Below, in pieces: positions 17,630 through 26,422 of a stretch of DNA of 64,000 nt (the first letter of the stretch is position 1; every line of letters begins with the position of its first letter). The stretch is from Sphingobacterium phlebotomi (lineage in GTDB: Bacteria; Bacteroidota; Bacteroidia; Sphingobacteriales; Sphingobacteriaceae), in the NCBI RefSeq assembly GCF_008180195.1, contig NZ_VTAV01000013.1:1-64000 (forward strand), read 5' to 3'. The position numbers were made by a program, and so were the translations under genes. The notes under the pieces are model-generated. The model made no database searches. It was given only the letters and a program-made list of their open reading frames with translations, and had not been told where the DNA came from.

Positions 17630-19042
17630 TTATAACCGGTTATACAAATCAATATATTGTTGAGCGGATTTATCCCAAGAAAAATCCAACTCCATTTCTT
17701 TTCTTCGAATCGTTTGCATTTTGCCTCGCTGTCCGATATAATCTAACGCGCGTTCGATAGCCGAAGCAGCATCTTCCGGAGTAGCCTCTGGGAAGACAAA
17801 ACCATAACCTTTTTTCTCACTGACATCCCGTACGGTGTCTTTTAGCCCTCCTATTCTACGAACTATCGGAATAGTACCGTATTTCATAGCATACAATTGG
17901 TTCAATCCACAGGGCTCGACACGCGAAGGCATTAAAATCATGTCCGCGGCAGCATATACCTCATGCGCTAATGTTTCATTGTAGCCAAAGAACGCTGCTA
18001 AACGACCCGGATATTCCGTTAATAACTTTTCTAGATTGGTTTGAATCTGTGTATCTCCCGAACCTAAGATAAATATACTTATTTTATTTTCATTATTCGA
18101 AAAAACATTTACAACAATTTCCGACAACAAATCTGCACCTTTCTCCGTCGCGAAACGACCGATGTATGTCAATAGAGGCAGCGTTTCATCCAGCCCATAT
18201 TTTTCACAGAATACTTTCTTATTTTTGGCTTTCCCCTTTTTGCTCGATTCGACATCGTAGTTAACCGGAATTAATTTATCCTCCCCTGGATTCCAGTATG
18301 CATCGTCAATACCATTGACAATACCATAACCTTTCGCTGCTTCCGAAAAGAATAAATCTTCCAACCCATTTGCTTGCCTGTACAACTCTTGGAGATACCC
18401 CTCACTAACGGTGGTAAAAGCATCACAACATTTTATAGCTACTGCCAACGGATTGATAAGCCCATCCCAATCCAACAACCCCCATTTCCATGTATCAAAT
18501 GCTGGCAGCAAAATACCCTTACTCCAGTTCATCCAACCTTGGTACTGGCCATTGTGCACCGTAAATACGGTTTTCACGTTTTCAAATTCTTTAAAGTCTG
18601 AGGCATGCTTCGTTAAAAATGGAATCAGCCCCACATGGTGGTCGTGACAGTTGATAACATCGGGTTTAATCTGGCTATTTTTTAGCCAATGTAAAAAAGC
18701 GTGTTGAAAAGCTATCCATTGCTCCGCTTCATCCGGATAACAATATATTTCTTGTCTATCCAGCTTGCTAGGTATATGAATCAGATATAAGGGAAAACCC
18801 AGGCTATCCGAGGTTTCTTTCAACACCTCATAATGCAACTCTTCTGATCCTTGAAAAAAAGAGCCTTTGGCAATCGATGAAAAATTATGATCACGTGTAA
18901 ACGGTTTATCATAAAACGGACAGACTACCCAGGCATCTACGCCAAGCTTACGCTGATATCTCGGCAATGCGCCTACTACATCGGCCAACCCACCTACTTT
19001 TGCCAATGGAAAACACTCCACACTCAAATGTACGACATGCAT
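17630..19042 (-). CDS. glgA: glycogen synthase (GT5)
   Basis: Transfers glucose from ADP-glucose to the growing alpha-1,4 chain. It has 470 residues, with the N-terminal K15-V-G-G-L ADP-glucose motif of GT5 and the C-terminal half carrying YIGRFATEKGADLL and PSRVEPCGLNQLYAMKYG, which includes the acidic residue and glycine loop of GT-B enzymes. The start ATG at 19042 lies one base after the glgB stop codon, so translation is probably coupled. Confidence 0.95.
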   Translation of the reverse strand: MHVVHLSVECFPLAKVGGLADVVGALPRYQRKLGVDAWVVCPFYDKPFTRDHNFSSIAKGSFFQGSEELHYEVLKETSDSLGFPLYLIHIPSKLDRQEIYCYPDEAEQWIAFQHAFLHWLKNSQIKPDVINCHDHHVGLIPFLTKHASDFKEFENVKTVFTVHNGQYQGWMNWSKGILLPAFDTWKWGLLDWDGLINPLAVAIKCCDAFTTVSEGYLQELYRQANGLEDLFFSEAAKGYGIVNGIDDAYWNPGEDKLIPVNYDVESSKKGKAKNKKVFCEKYGLDETLPLLTYIGRFATEKGADLLSEIVVNVFSNNENKISIFILGSGDTQIQTNLEKLLTEYPGRLAAFFGYNETLAHEVYAAADMILMPSRVEPCGLNQLYAMKYGTIPIVRRIGGLKDTVRDVSEKKGYGFVFPEATPEDAASAIERALDYIGQRGKMQTIRRKEMELDFSWDKSAQQYIDLYNRL

Positions 19043-19043
19043 A

Positions 19044-20948
19044 CTAAACTTGTTTAAGAATTAACCCACCCAACGGTGGCAATTTAAGTGTAATAGAATT
19101 TGCGTAGCCCATCCAATCTATCTCCTCGGAAAGCGCGTCATGCTGATGAATTCCACTTCCGTAATAGGACACATCGTCCGAATTGAGGATCACCTCCCAT
19201 AGGCCATCCATCGGAACACCAACGCAGTAATCCCGTACTACAGGCGTAAGATTAAGTACAACCAACACATCATCCGACGGTGTGTTTCCACGGCGTAGAT
19301 AGGCGAACACACTATTTTCATGGTCGCCAAGTTCTACCCACTGAAAGCCTTCGGGACTAAACGCCCGTTCATACAAAGCAGGTTGCGCCCGATATAGCAG
19401 ATTGAGATCTTTCACAAATTGTTGCATCCCGCGGTGTGGTTCAAATTGCGTGAGGTGCCAATCGAGGGATTGGTTGACATTCCATTCGGAAGTTTGACCA
19501 AACTCCCCTCCCATAAACAATAGCTTCGTCCCCACAAACGTATACATATAAAGATATAACGCACGCAAATTGGCGAACTTCTGCCATACATCGCCCGGCA
19601 TTTTATAAATAAGCGATTGCTTGCCATGTACCACTTCATCATGTGATAAAGGCAGCATAAAGTTTTCATGGAAGCTATATACTGTTCCAAAGGTTATCTT
19701 GTCATGATGATACCGACGATTAATGGGGTCTTCCTTGAAATAGTTCAACGTATCGTGCATCCAGCCCATCATCCATTTCATACCGAAGCCCAAACCATTT
19801 TCAAATGTTGGTTTGCTCACACCAGGCCATGAAGTTGATTCTTCTGCGATTGTCTGTACATCAGGAAAATGAGCATACACCGCTTCATTAAACTCCTTTA
19901 AGAAATGAACAGCTTCTAGGTTTTCGCGTCCGCCATATTCGTTCGGTATCCATTCCCCCTCATTGCGGGAATAATCAAGATAGAGCATAGACGCTACCGC
20001 ATCTACCCGCAAACCATCTATATGATATCTATCCAACCAGAAAAAAGCATTCGAAATCAAGAAAGAACGAACTTCATTTCTTCCATAATTGAAGATATAC
20101 GATTTCCAATCAGGATGGAAGCCTTTGCGAGGGTCCTCATGTTCGAAAAGATGTGAACCATCAAACTTATACAAGCCATGGGCGTCTCCCGGAAAATGAG
20201 AAGGGACCCAGTCCAGGATAACGCCAATATTATTTTTATGCAGGCTCTCGATAAGGTGCATTAAATCCTGTGGACTCCCATAACGGGAGGATGCCGCAAA
20301 ATAACCCGTAATTTGGTATCCCCAAGAGGGATAAAACGGGTGTTCCATCACTGGCATAAATTCCACGTGCGTAAATCCCATTTCCTTAAGATAAGGCACC
20401 AACTTATCGGCAATCTCACGATAGCTCAGAAAACGCTCTGGGTCAGACGGGTCACGTAGCCAAGAACCGATGTGCATTTCGTATACGGCAAAAGGTTTGT
20501 CAAGCGCATTATACGTATGCCTTTGCCTCATCCATGTCTGGTCGTTCCACTGGTACCAGGTTGTACCCACAACAGACGCGGTATGCGGAGGTTGTTCATT
20601 CACCAATGCAAACGGATCTGCCTTCTCCAGATGTTCTCCCGTATTCGAATGAATATGATATTTGTACACCTCTCCTAACTTCAACCCTTCGATGAACCCC
20701 TCCCAGATACCACTGCTGTCCCATCGAACATGCAATTGATGGCTATGTGGATTCCACCCGTTGAAATTGCCGACTACGGAAACTGATGCTGCGTTAGGGG
20801 CCCAGACGGCAAAATGTACACCCTCTTTACCATTGTGTATTACCGTATGTGAGCCTAACTTCTCGTACAGTTTAAAATGTCTTCCCTCACAGAATAAGTT
20901 AATGTCGAAGTCCGTGAATAACGAATATACCTCTACTGCCTGCCCCAT
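19044..20948 (-). CDS. glgB: 1,4-alpha-glucan branching enzyme (GH13)
   Basis: Forms alpha-1,6 branches in glycogen. It has 634 residues: N-terminal carbohydrate-binding CBM48 domain (about 40-110), GH13 barrel with nucleophile D316 in GLRVDAV, acid/base E369 in TIAEEST and the third acidic residue in LSHDEVVHG, then a C-terminal beta domain. It lies 21 bases after the GH31 gene and one base before glgA. Confidence 0.95.
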   Translation of the reverse strand: MGQAVEVYSLFTDFDINLFCEGRHFKLYEKLGSHTVIHNGKEGVHFAVWAPNAASVSVVGNFNGWNPHSHQLHVRWDSSGIWEGFIEGLKLGEVYKYHIHSNTGEHLEKADPFALVNEQPPHTASVVGTTWYQWNDQTWMRQRHTYNALDKPFAVYEMHIGSWLRDPSDPERFLSYREIADKLVPYLKEMGFTHVEFMPVMEHPFYPSWGYQITGYFAASSRYGSPQDLMHLIESLHKNNIGVILDWVPSHFPGDAHGLYKFDGSHLFEHEDPRKGFHPDWKSYIFNYGRNEVRSFLISNAFFWLDRYHIDGLRVDAVASMLYLDYSRNEGEWIPNEYGGRENLEAVHFLKEFNEAVYAHFPDVQTIAEESTSWPGVSKPTFENGLGFGMKWMMGWMHDTLNYFKEDPINRRYHHDKITFGTVYSFHENFMLPLSHDEVVHGKQSLIYKMPGDVWQKFANLRALYLYMYTFVGTKLLFMGGEFGQTSEWNVNQSLDWHLTQFEPHRGMQQFVKDLNLLYRAQPALYERAFSPEGFQWVELGDHENSVFAYLRRGNTPSDDVLVVLNLTPVVRDYCVGVPMDGLWEVILNSDDVSYYGSGIHQHDALSEEIDWMGYANSITLKLPPLGGLILKQV

Positions 20949-20969
20949 AATCCAAGTTATTTATAATTT

Positions 20970-23426
20970 TTATGAAATCGCTAACCGTCTGAATTCTTTT
21001 TCAACGGTGATGTAATCCTTCCCTTCTTCATCTACCAATATGTTCAGTACATCTCCATCTACTTCAATGTGGTGCACACTAAACGGAAGCCCGACAACGT
21101 AAATTTTATAGCTATCAAAACGTTCGTGGTATAATCCCTCTATATGTTGTACAATAGTTAAGCTATTTTGTTCACCCTCAACAATAAAATATTTTTCGTT
21201 ATACACACTTTGTTCGTAAGCAAAGGTTTCACCATGGTCTGTATAAACATGGGATTCATATCGTCCTTGCCCCCAGTAGATATTTAATTTTAGCGCATCG
21301 ATATTCTTTTCCATGGTGTATTGCATCACTGGAAATTCAGGAATTACGCTTCCGCCACGAATAAAGATGGGCATTTCGTCCAATGGTGTTTCCACATTAT
21401 GTTCTTGTCCGCCTTCCAGTGCAGTATTGTCGAAGTAATAATACCAATTACCTTCTGGTAGATACACAATCTTCGATTGTTGACCCGGCTGAATAACAGG
21501 GGAAACAAGGATATTATGTCCAAAAGCAAATTCCTCCTCCCGTTGCAGATTTTCCAGTTTATGTTGTTCCAATAATGAAATAGGACGCAAAATCGGCTCC
21601 CTATACTTATACTGTCTCCAGAATACCGAATAGATGTACGGCAGTAACTTGTAACGAAGCTCAATAAACTTTTTGCAAATGGCTTCCCATTCCGGGCCAA
21701 AGCTCCAAGGTTCTCGATCACGTGTATCTCCTGCTGAGTGGACACGCATAAATGGCGAAAACACACCAAATTGCATCCAACGGGTATAAAGTTCACCGTC
21801 CGGCTCTCCGGTAAATCCACCGATGTCCGTACCACAAAACGAAAGGCCCGAAACGGATAAACGCTGTAACTGCAGTATACCAATCTTTAGATGTTCCCAA
21901 GTGGCTATATTATCTCCTGTCCATACAGACGAATAACGCTGTGTGCCGGCATAAGCCGCACGGGTAATGGTAAACGGACGCTTATTCTTTTGGAGTTTTT
22001 TCAGTCCATCATAGGTGGAACGCACCATCTGCATACCATATATATTATGCGCTTTACGGTGAGAGCCTCTAAATCCTTCGTAATAATGCCGCACGTCATC
22101 TGGGAATGTTCCACGCCCAAAAACAGCTGGTTCATTCATATCGTTCCAAACACCCGCAACACCATCTTCTACCAATCCTTTATACAAGGTTCCCCACCAT
22201 TCTCGTACTTTAGGATTTGTAAATTCTGGAAATTGACAACGTCCTGGCCATACATAGCCTTCCATAAAGTAGTCGTCTCCACGGCGGCAGAAAAATCTAT
22301 TTTCTTTCCCCTCGTTGAATACCCAATAATCTTCATCCACCTTAATGCCGGGATCTATCATCACAACGGTTCTAAAACCATCCGCGGCTAAATCTGAAAT
22401 CATTTTCCGCGGGTCAGGAAAATAGCGTTTATTCCAGGTAAAACAACGATAACCGTCCATATAGTCGATATCCAGATAAATAGCATCACATGGTATCTGT
22501 CGTTTACGGAACTGGCTGGCAACTTCTCGCACATTAGCTTCTGGATAATAGCTCCATCGACATTGATGATATCCAATTGCCCACAGCGGTGGCATGTAAT
22601 GTGTGCCTGTCAGTTCGTGATAACGTTTCACGACATCCATCATCTGTGGTCCATGAATGTAGTAATATTGTAATTCTCCACCCTCCGACCAATAACTTGC
22701 CTGGTCGTTTTGTTCGGCTGCAAAGTCGAAATACGTTCTAAACGTGTTATCGAAAAAAATACCATAGGCATCTCCACCTGTTACACCTATATAAAATGGA
22801 ATGGTTTTATAAAGTGGATCCTGGTTGAACGCGAAACCATAGGTATCCGAATTCCAGTTCTGAAACCGCTTTCCGCGTAAGTTCAGATTGGTAGATTTAT
22901 CGCCCAAGCCAAAGAATGCTTCATCTGGTGGGGTATGTTTGGTACAGTAGACATAGTAACCTCCAAAATCCGGATTCTCCTCCCAATGCATAGGCTGCTG
23001 GTCGGCATTCATAACCTTGCCATCCACGTTCTCAAATGAGACAAGAAAATCTTCTTTTTGGATTCGACAAACTACGACACTGGTTTTGATGAGAAAAGCA
23101 TCGTCTATTTCCAAGATAGAGAAGGACGTTGGACGGATATCCAAATCTCGCTTAACAGCATAAGAGAAGTCATCAAGAAATAAGCTTCTTGGTGCTAAAC
23201 GTACCCTGATGATTTCATCCGAAAACACCTTCACTTCTACACTAGCTTTCCCATCTGTAAAGACATATACATTCCCTTTCTTAACATACGAAAGTACCTT
23301 ATTCAAGTACTTTTTTTCCACGGCGGGCACATCAAGCACGGGGTTGTTGACGTGATGGACATTATCTAAAGTTTCCTCCTCTAATATATCCGTAGCAATC
23401 TCTCCTTTTTTTTGGGATTCAGCCAT
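20970..23426 (-). CDS. glycoside hydrolase family 31 alpha-glucosidase
   Basis: Cytoplasmic GH31 enzyme of 818 residues, probably hydrolysing alpha-glucosidic bonds of maltodextrin or glycogen fragments. N-terminal beta-sandwich (about 40-240), barrel with the GH31 signature WNDMNEP containing the nucleophile, and an acid/base aspartate in TGDNIATWEH. No signal peptide is present. ATG 23426 is preferred; an in-frame TTG at 23480 would add 18 residues of no family likeness. As first gene of the glycogen operon it takes the place where a debranching enzyme or phosphorylase often stands, so turnover of the polymer may be linked to synthesis. Confidence 0.92.
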   Translation of the reverse strand: MAESQKKGEIATDILEEETLDNVHHVNNPVLDVPAVEKKYLNKVLSYVKKGNVYVFTDGKASVEVKVFSDEIIRVRLAPRSLFLDDFSYAVKRDLDIRPTSFSILEIDDAFLIKTSVVVCRIQKEDFLVSFENVDGKVMNADQQPMHWEENPDFGGYYVYCTKHTPPDEAFFGLGDKSTNLNLRGKRFQNWNSDTYGFAFNQDPLYKTIPFYIGVTGGDAYGIFFDNTFRTYFDFAAEQNDQASYWSEGGELQYYYIHGPQMMDVVKRYHELTGTHYMPPLWAIGYHQCRWSYYPEANVREVASQFRKRQIPCDAIYLDIDYMDGYRCFTWNKRYFPDPRKMISDLAADGFRTVVMIDPGIKVDEDYWVFNEGKENRFFCRRGDDYFMEGYVWPGRCQFPEFTNPKVREWWGTLYKGLVEDGVAGVWNDMNEPAVFGRGTFPDDVRHYYEGFRGSHRKAHNIYGMQMVRSTYDGLKKLQKNKRPFTITRAAYAGTQRYSSVWTGDNIATWEHLKIGILQLQRLSVSGLSFCGTDIGGFTGEPDGELYTRWMQFGVFSPFMRVHSAGDTRDREPWSFGPEWEAICKKFIELRYKLLPYIYSVFWRQYKYREPILRPISLLEQHKLENLQREEEFAFGHNILVSPVIQPGQQSKIVYLPEGNWYYYFDNTALEGGQEHNVETPLDEMPIFIRGGSVIPEFPVMQYTMEKNIDALKLNIYWGQGRYESHVYTDHGETFAYEQSVYNEKYFIVEGEQNSLTIVQHIEGLYHERFDSYKIYVVGLPFSVHHIEVDGDVLNILVDEEGKDYITVEKEFRRLAIS

Positions 23427-23502
23427 ATTCTTTTCTATTCGTTTAACTTTATATTGATATACTTTGCTATTAAAGTACAATAATTTTTAGAAAAAAGAAA
23501 AC

Positions 23503-23537
23503 AAAAAAATCCCCGCCGATATGGTGGGGATTTTTTT
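23503..23537 (-). terminator. terminator after the haem oxygenase gene
   Basis: The stem AAAAAAATCCCC with GGGGATTTTTTT, extended by the GCC/GGT pairs, encloses the loop GATAT, 24 bases after the haem oxygenase stop. The A and T runs on both sides allow it to work in both directions. Confidence 0.85.
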
Positions 23538-23560
23538 GTTGGGGTTTTCAGTATTATTTA

Positions 23561-24121
23561 TTATTCAGCTGTTACACCTTTAAATACGTCTCCAAAACGC
23601 GAGAATGTCTCATTGGCGACTTCGATCGCACGGTTGCGTACATCGAGATTTTCACCGTACTGATTCAACACGGCGACAAACTTGCCCCACATCTTGCCTG
23701 TATCTTCTCCATAGCCAGAAAAGAAAGATGTTCCTTTCGTCACACCATATTTATTTAACATCTGTACGATGTATGGACCGCCCATGATAGAACCTTCCAA
23801 TACATACAGCGCGCTCAATGCCTCCAACGTATTGTTTACCACTGGAGCAATCGCTTCAGGCAGATTATCTACATTTCCGCCAAGCTCTTCAATATCCGCT
23901 TTGATATGCGATGAATTACGACGTTCCGTGTAATCGGGCAATACTTCCGGTGTGATAAACGGTGCAATGCTTTTTTCTACTGCGTTGAAATAAGCATAAA
24001 AATTTTTAAGCACTTCTGCATAATCCGCCTCCGATTGGACGGCCTTGAGCTGTCTCACCACCATACCTTCCAAGGTTTGGTGAGCCCCCTTCGTGTTTTC
24101 CTTGATATTTTGACTTAACAT
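23561..24121 (-). CDS. haem oxygenase (HmuO/HemO-like)
   Basis: Opens the haem ring to release iron and biliverdin; cytoplasmic, 186 residues. The proximal-ligand region TKGAHQTLEGM has H14, and the distal helix contains YVLEGSIMGGPYI with the flexible glycines of this family. The ATG at 24121 is preferred to one at 24151, because a -7-like AATCTTTG at 24149-24156 would place the transcript start after the upstream ATG. It ends the minus-strand haem arm, 103 bases after the tandem HmuY gene, and may have its own promoter there. Confidence 0.88.
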   Translation of the reverse strand: MLSQNIKENTKGAHQTLEGMVVRQLKAVQSEADYAEVLKNFYAYFNAVEKSIAPFITPEVLPDYTERRNSSHIKADIEELGGNVDNLPEAIAPVVNNTLEALSALYVLEGSIMGGPYIVQMLNKYGVTKGTSFFSGYGEDTGKMWGKFVAVLNQYGENLDVRNRAIEVANETFSRFGDVFKGVTAE

Positions 24122-24224
24122 ATCTTTTCTATTTAAACTGATTCTATGCAAAGATTAGTATTAATATACCGTATTGTATGCTGAAATCCGACGTTTTTTG
24201 TCTGCAAAATGACATTTCACACAG

Positions 24225-25583
24225 CTATCGAATCTCAAAAGTATTTTTATCACCAGGAATCAAAACATATTCAAACGTAGCATACATAATAGCTTCTCCT
24301 CGCTTCCATTGTTCTTGGTTGAATAAGCCTTTGTAACAAGAAATCATTTTGATTTTCGCATAATCTCCATTCGCGGTTTTCACGATAACCGTACGTGGCT
24401 TGATAACAGTTTCATCTTTTTTGGTAATAGGTTCAGCCAATGCATAGGCTACATGTTTATCCTCTTCTGCTCCTTCGCGCACCAGCTTTCCATCAAAGTC
24501 GTACAAATACCAGCCCATTCCTGCACCAAAGAAACCTTGATCATCGGTACCTATTATATCTTTACCAGTTTTGAATTCCATATCTGAAGGGAGTTGTTCT
24601 ACATCGTCAAATTCGCTTTCTATGATAGCAATTCCTCCTACCGCACTATTCCCTGCGCCATAATTTTTTTCGTCAGACCCATTGTTACCCGATAAAAAAC
24701 TTGTAAACATACCTCCAAAAGCTAAATCCCATTTAGCAGAACTGATCTGATCCTGTGGTATCGATTTATTCTCCGATAAGCTGTAAAAATAAAGACCGGA
24801 TTCATTCTGCTCTGATCCTTCGTCAGTCGGTGCTATAGGTAAATTCTCTACGCGGATAAGTTTGTAATAATTTTCGTTATCTTTAATATCGTCGTCTTCA
24901 CTAACCTTATTAATATCCTGATAATCGATAGCATAATAGATATAATTCGTTGGGCCACTTTCTTTATTTGGTGTTTCGTCAGAATAGATACTCCTTATCT
25001 GAAATTTAAACTGTGGTTCCCCGTCTTTCAAAAGCACTAATGTACGGCCTGCCACTGCCTCTACTGTATGCGTCTGCATATTGTATGTCGCCCAACCGGT
25101 AGCTCCTGGAGCAAATGCAATCCCCATTTTCTCTACAGCCGTAAAATCATCGTCAGCTCTCACCGCTCCAAATCTTTTATCTATATAGGATAAGGAATAT
25201 CCTTTTGCCGTATTGGGTTCAACACCCATTGCCTGACTTTCCGCAATCCAGATCAAAGGAGCCTCTTCAGCATCAACAGCATCATTTTCTTTAAAATCAA
25301 AATAGAATGTTGTTGCTACGTTTTCCGTTGCCTTACCGTCCTCAATGGCAAATTGCCGGAAATTACGCAAAGCATATCGTTCCCCATCCCGACTAATTGT
25401 TCCTTGCGTATTTGAGGTTGTTGATACATTGACCAAATCTTTCGTCTCGCCATCTTTGACAACGACTTTCGGCTGATGTTCTTGATCAGTGTCGTCATCT
25501 GATATGTGATTGTCCTTTTCACACGCCGTGAATCCAACCGTAATAAAACATGCTATTGCAGCAATTCTAAATAATTTGTTCAT
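24225..25583 (-). CDS. tandem HmuY-like haem-binding lipoprotein
   Basis: Exported lipoprotein of 452 residues, lipobox VGFTAC at about 16-21. It contains two HmuY-like beta domains in a row. Domain 1 (about 50-215) has TTFYFDFKE, GWATYNMQTHTVEAVAGRT and a closing FKFQIRSIY. Domain 2 (about 225-452) has LYFYSLSE, AKWDLAFGG, GWYLYDF and VKTANGDYAKIKMISCYKG. HmuY proteins capture haem at the surface and pass it to a TonB receptor. A T-H pair after the GW.xY element occurs in domain 1 and in the neighbouring single-domain protein but not in domain 2, so the domains may not bind haem alike. The duplication is visible; haem binding is inferred. Confidence 0.85.
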   Translation of the reverse strand: MNKLFRIAAIACFITVGFTACEKDNHISDDDTDQEHQPKVVVKDGETKDLVNVSTTSNTQGTISRDGERYALRNFRQFAIEDGKATENVATTFYFDFKENDAVDAEEAPLIWIAESQAMGVEPNTAKGYSLSYIDKRFGAVRADDDFTAVEKMGIAFAPGATGWATYNMQTHTVEAVAGRTLVLLKDGEPQFKFQIRSIYSDETPNKESGPTNYIYYAIDYQDINKVSEDDDIKDNENYYKLIRVENLPIAPTDEGSEQNESGLYFYSLSENKSIPQDQISSAKWDLAFGGMFTSFLSGNNGSDEKNYGAGNSAVGGIAIIESEFDDVEQLPSDMEFKTGKDIIGTDDQGFFGAGMGWYLYDFDGKLVREGAEEDKHVAYALAEPITKKDETVIKPRTVIVKTANGDYAKIKMISCYKGLFNQEQWKRGEAIMYATFEYVLIPGDKNTFEIR

Positions 25584-25631
25584 TATAAAATAGTTAAAAA
25601 GTTATCAAAATGTGATTTCTAAAACCGTAAA

Positions 25632-26393
25632 TTATTCGCTTGTTCTTAAATTTTTACTACCATCTACCTGCACATAATACCGAAAAGTAAAATATGGAGC
25701 TGGCCAATTCATATTCGTGACGACGGGTGGATTTCCTTTGTAAGCATTGATCAGCTGTAGTTTTGCGTATTTACCGTCCGGCAATCGAATAACATAAGTC
25801 CGATTAGGCAAGGGCTGCATTAAGTGTGTATCCAAGCTATATCGGAACCAGCCGCTGGACGATTCGGAAAAAGCCCAACCGATACGGTCGACGTCGCTTT
25901 TATCAAACTCTTCGTCACTCGGCGCAGTTGTCACCGCTTCATAGGGTTGATTTATCATCAAAACCGCCGTGTTCGTCGCTGGGCCGTCAAATCCTGGACT
26001 CCGTTGATGCTGAGCATTGTTGATATGTACTTCAGAATTGTACTCTCTTGTGAAGGCAATATCCCAATCTAATGTTTTCAGCCATTTCAAAGAATCTTCT
26101 TGCGTCTTAATCCATATCTGTCTTTGATCCCGAAATCGGAATAAAAAGGTATAGGCATCTCGTTGTTCTTTACCGTCTACATCTTCTCCCATAGAAGCCT
26201 CCGTATCTCCCGGCAGGTCATAGATCACTATACTGCGACCGTCCTCTAACACAGGCGTTGCGTCGTCGTCCTTTCCACAGGCTTGCACCATAAACAATAC
26301 AACAGCTCCCAACAGGCATCTGCCAAATTTTCCTAACGCAACAATGAATTTTAACTCATTGATAATGACATCTCTAGTTCTCATCATATTCAT
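25632..26393 (-). CDS. HmuY-family lipoprotein
   Basis: Single-domain HmuY-like protein of 253 residues with a long signal peptide and lipobox LFMVQAC near residue 39. Family landmarks: WDIAFTREYNSEVHINN, SGWFRYSLDTHLMQP, YVIRLPDGKYAKLQLINAYKG. Histidines in the EVHINNAQH stretch and in DTHL are candidate haem ligands. It lies 29 bases downstream of the TonB receptor gene and 48 bases before the tandem HmuY gene, so the three are probably cotranscribed. Confidence 0.87.
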   Translation of the reverse strand: MNMMRTRDVIINELKFIVALGKFGRCLLGAVVLFMVQACGKDDDATPVLEDGRSIVIYDLPGDTEASMGEDVDGKEQRDAYTFLFRFRDQRQIWIKTQEDSLKWLKTLDWDIAFTREYNSEVHINNAQHQRSPGFDGPATNTAVLMINQPYEAVTTAPSDEEFDKSDVDRIGWAFSESSSGWFRYSLDTHLMQPLPNRTYVIRLPDGKYAKLQLINAYKGNPPVVTNMNWPAPYFTFRYYVQVDGSKNLRTSE

Positions 26394-26422
26394 ATTTTTA
26401 TTTTCTTACCCTTTTGCGGCGA

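Noticed and set aside
21344-21883. 179-codon minus-strand frame inside the GH31 gene
   Set aside because: Same strand but a different frame from a clear GH31 enzyme; shadow frame.
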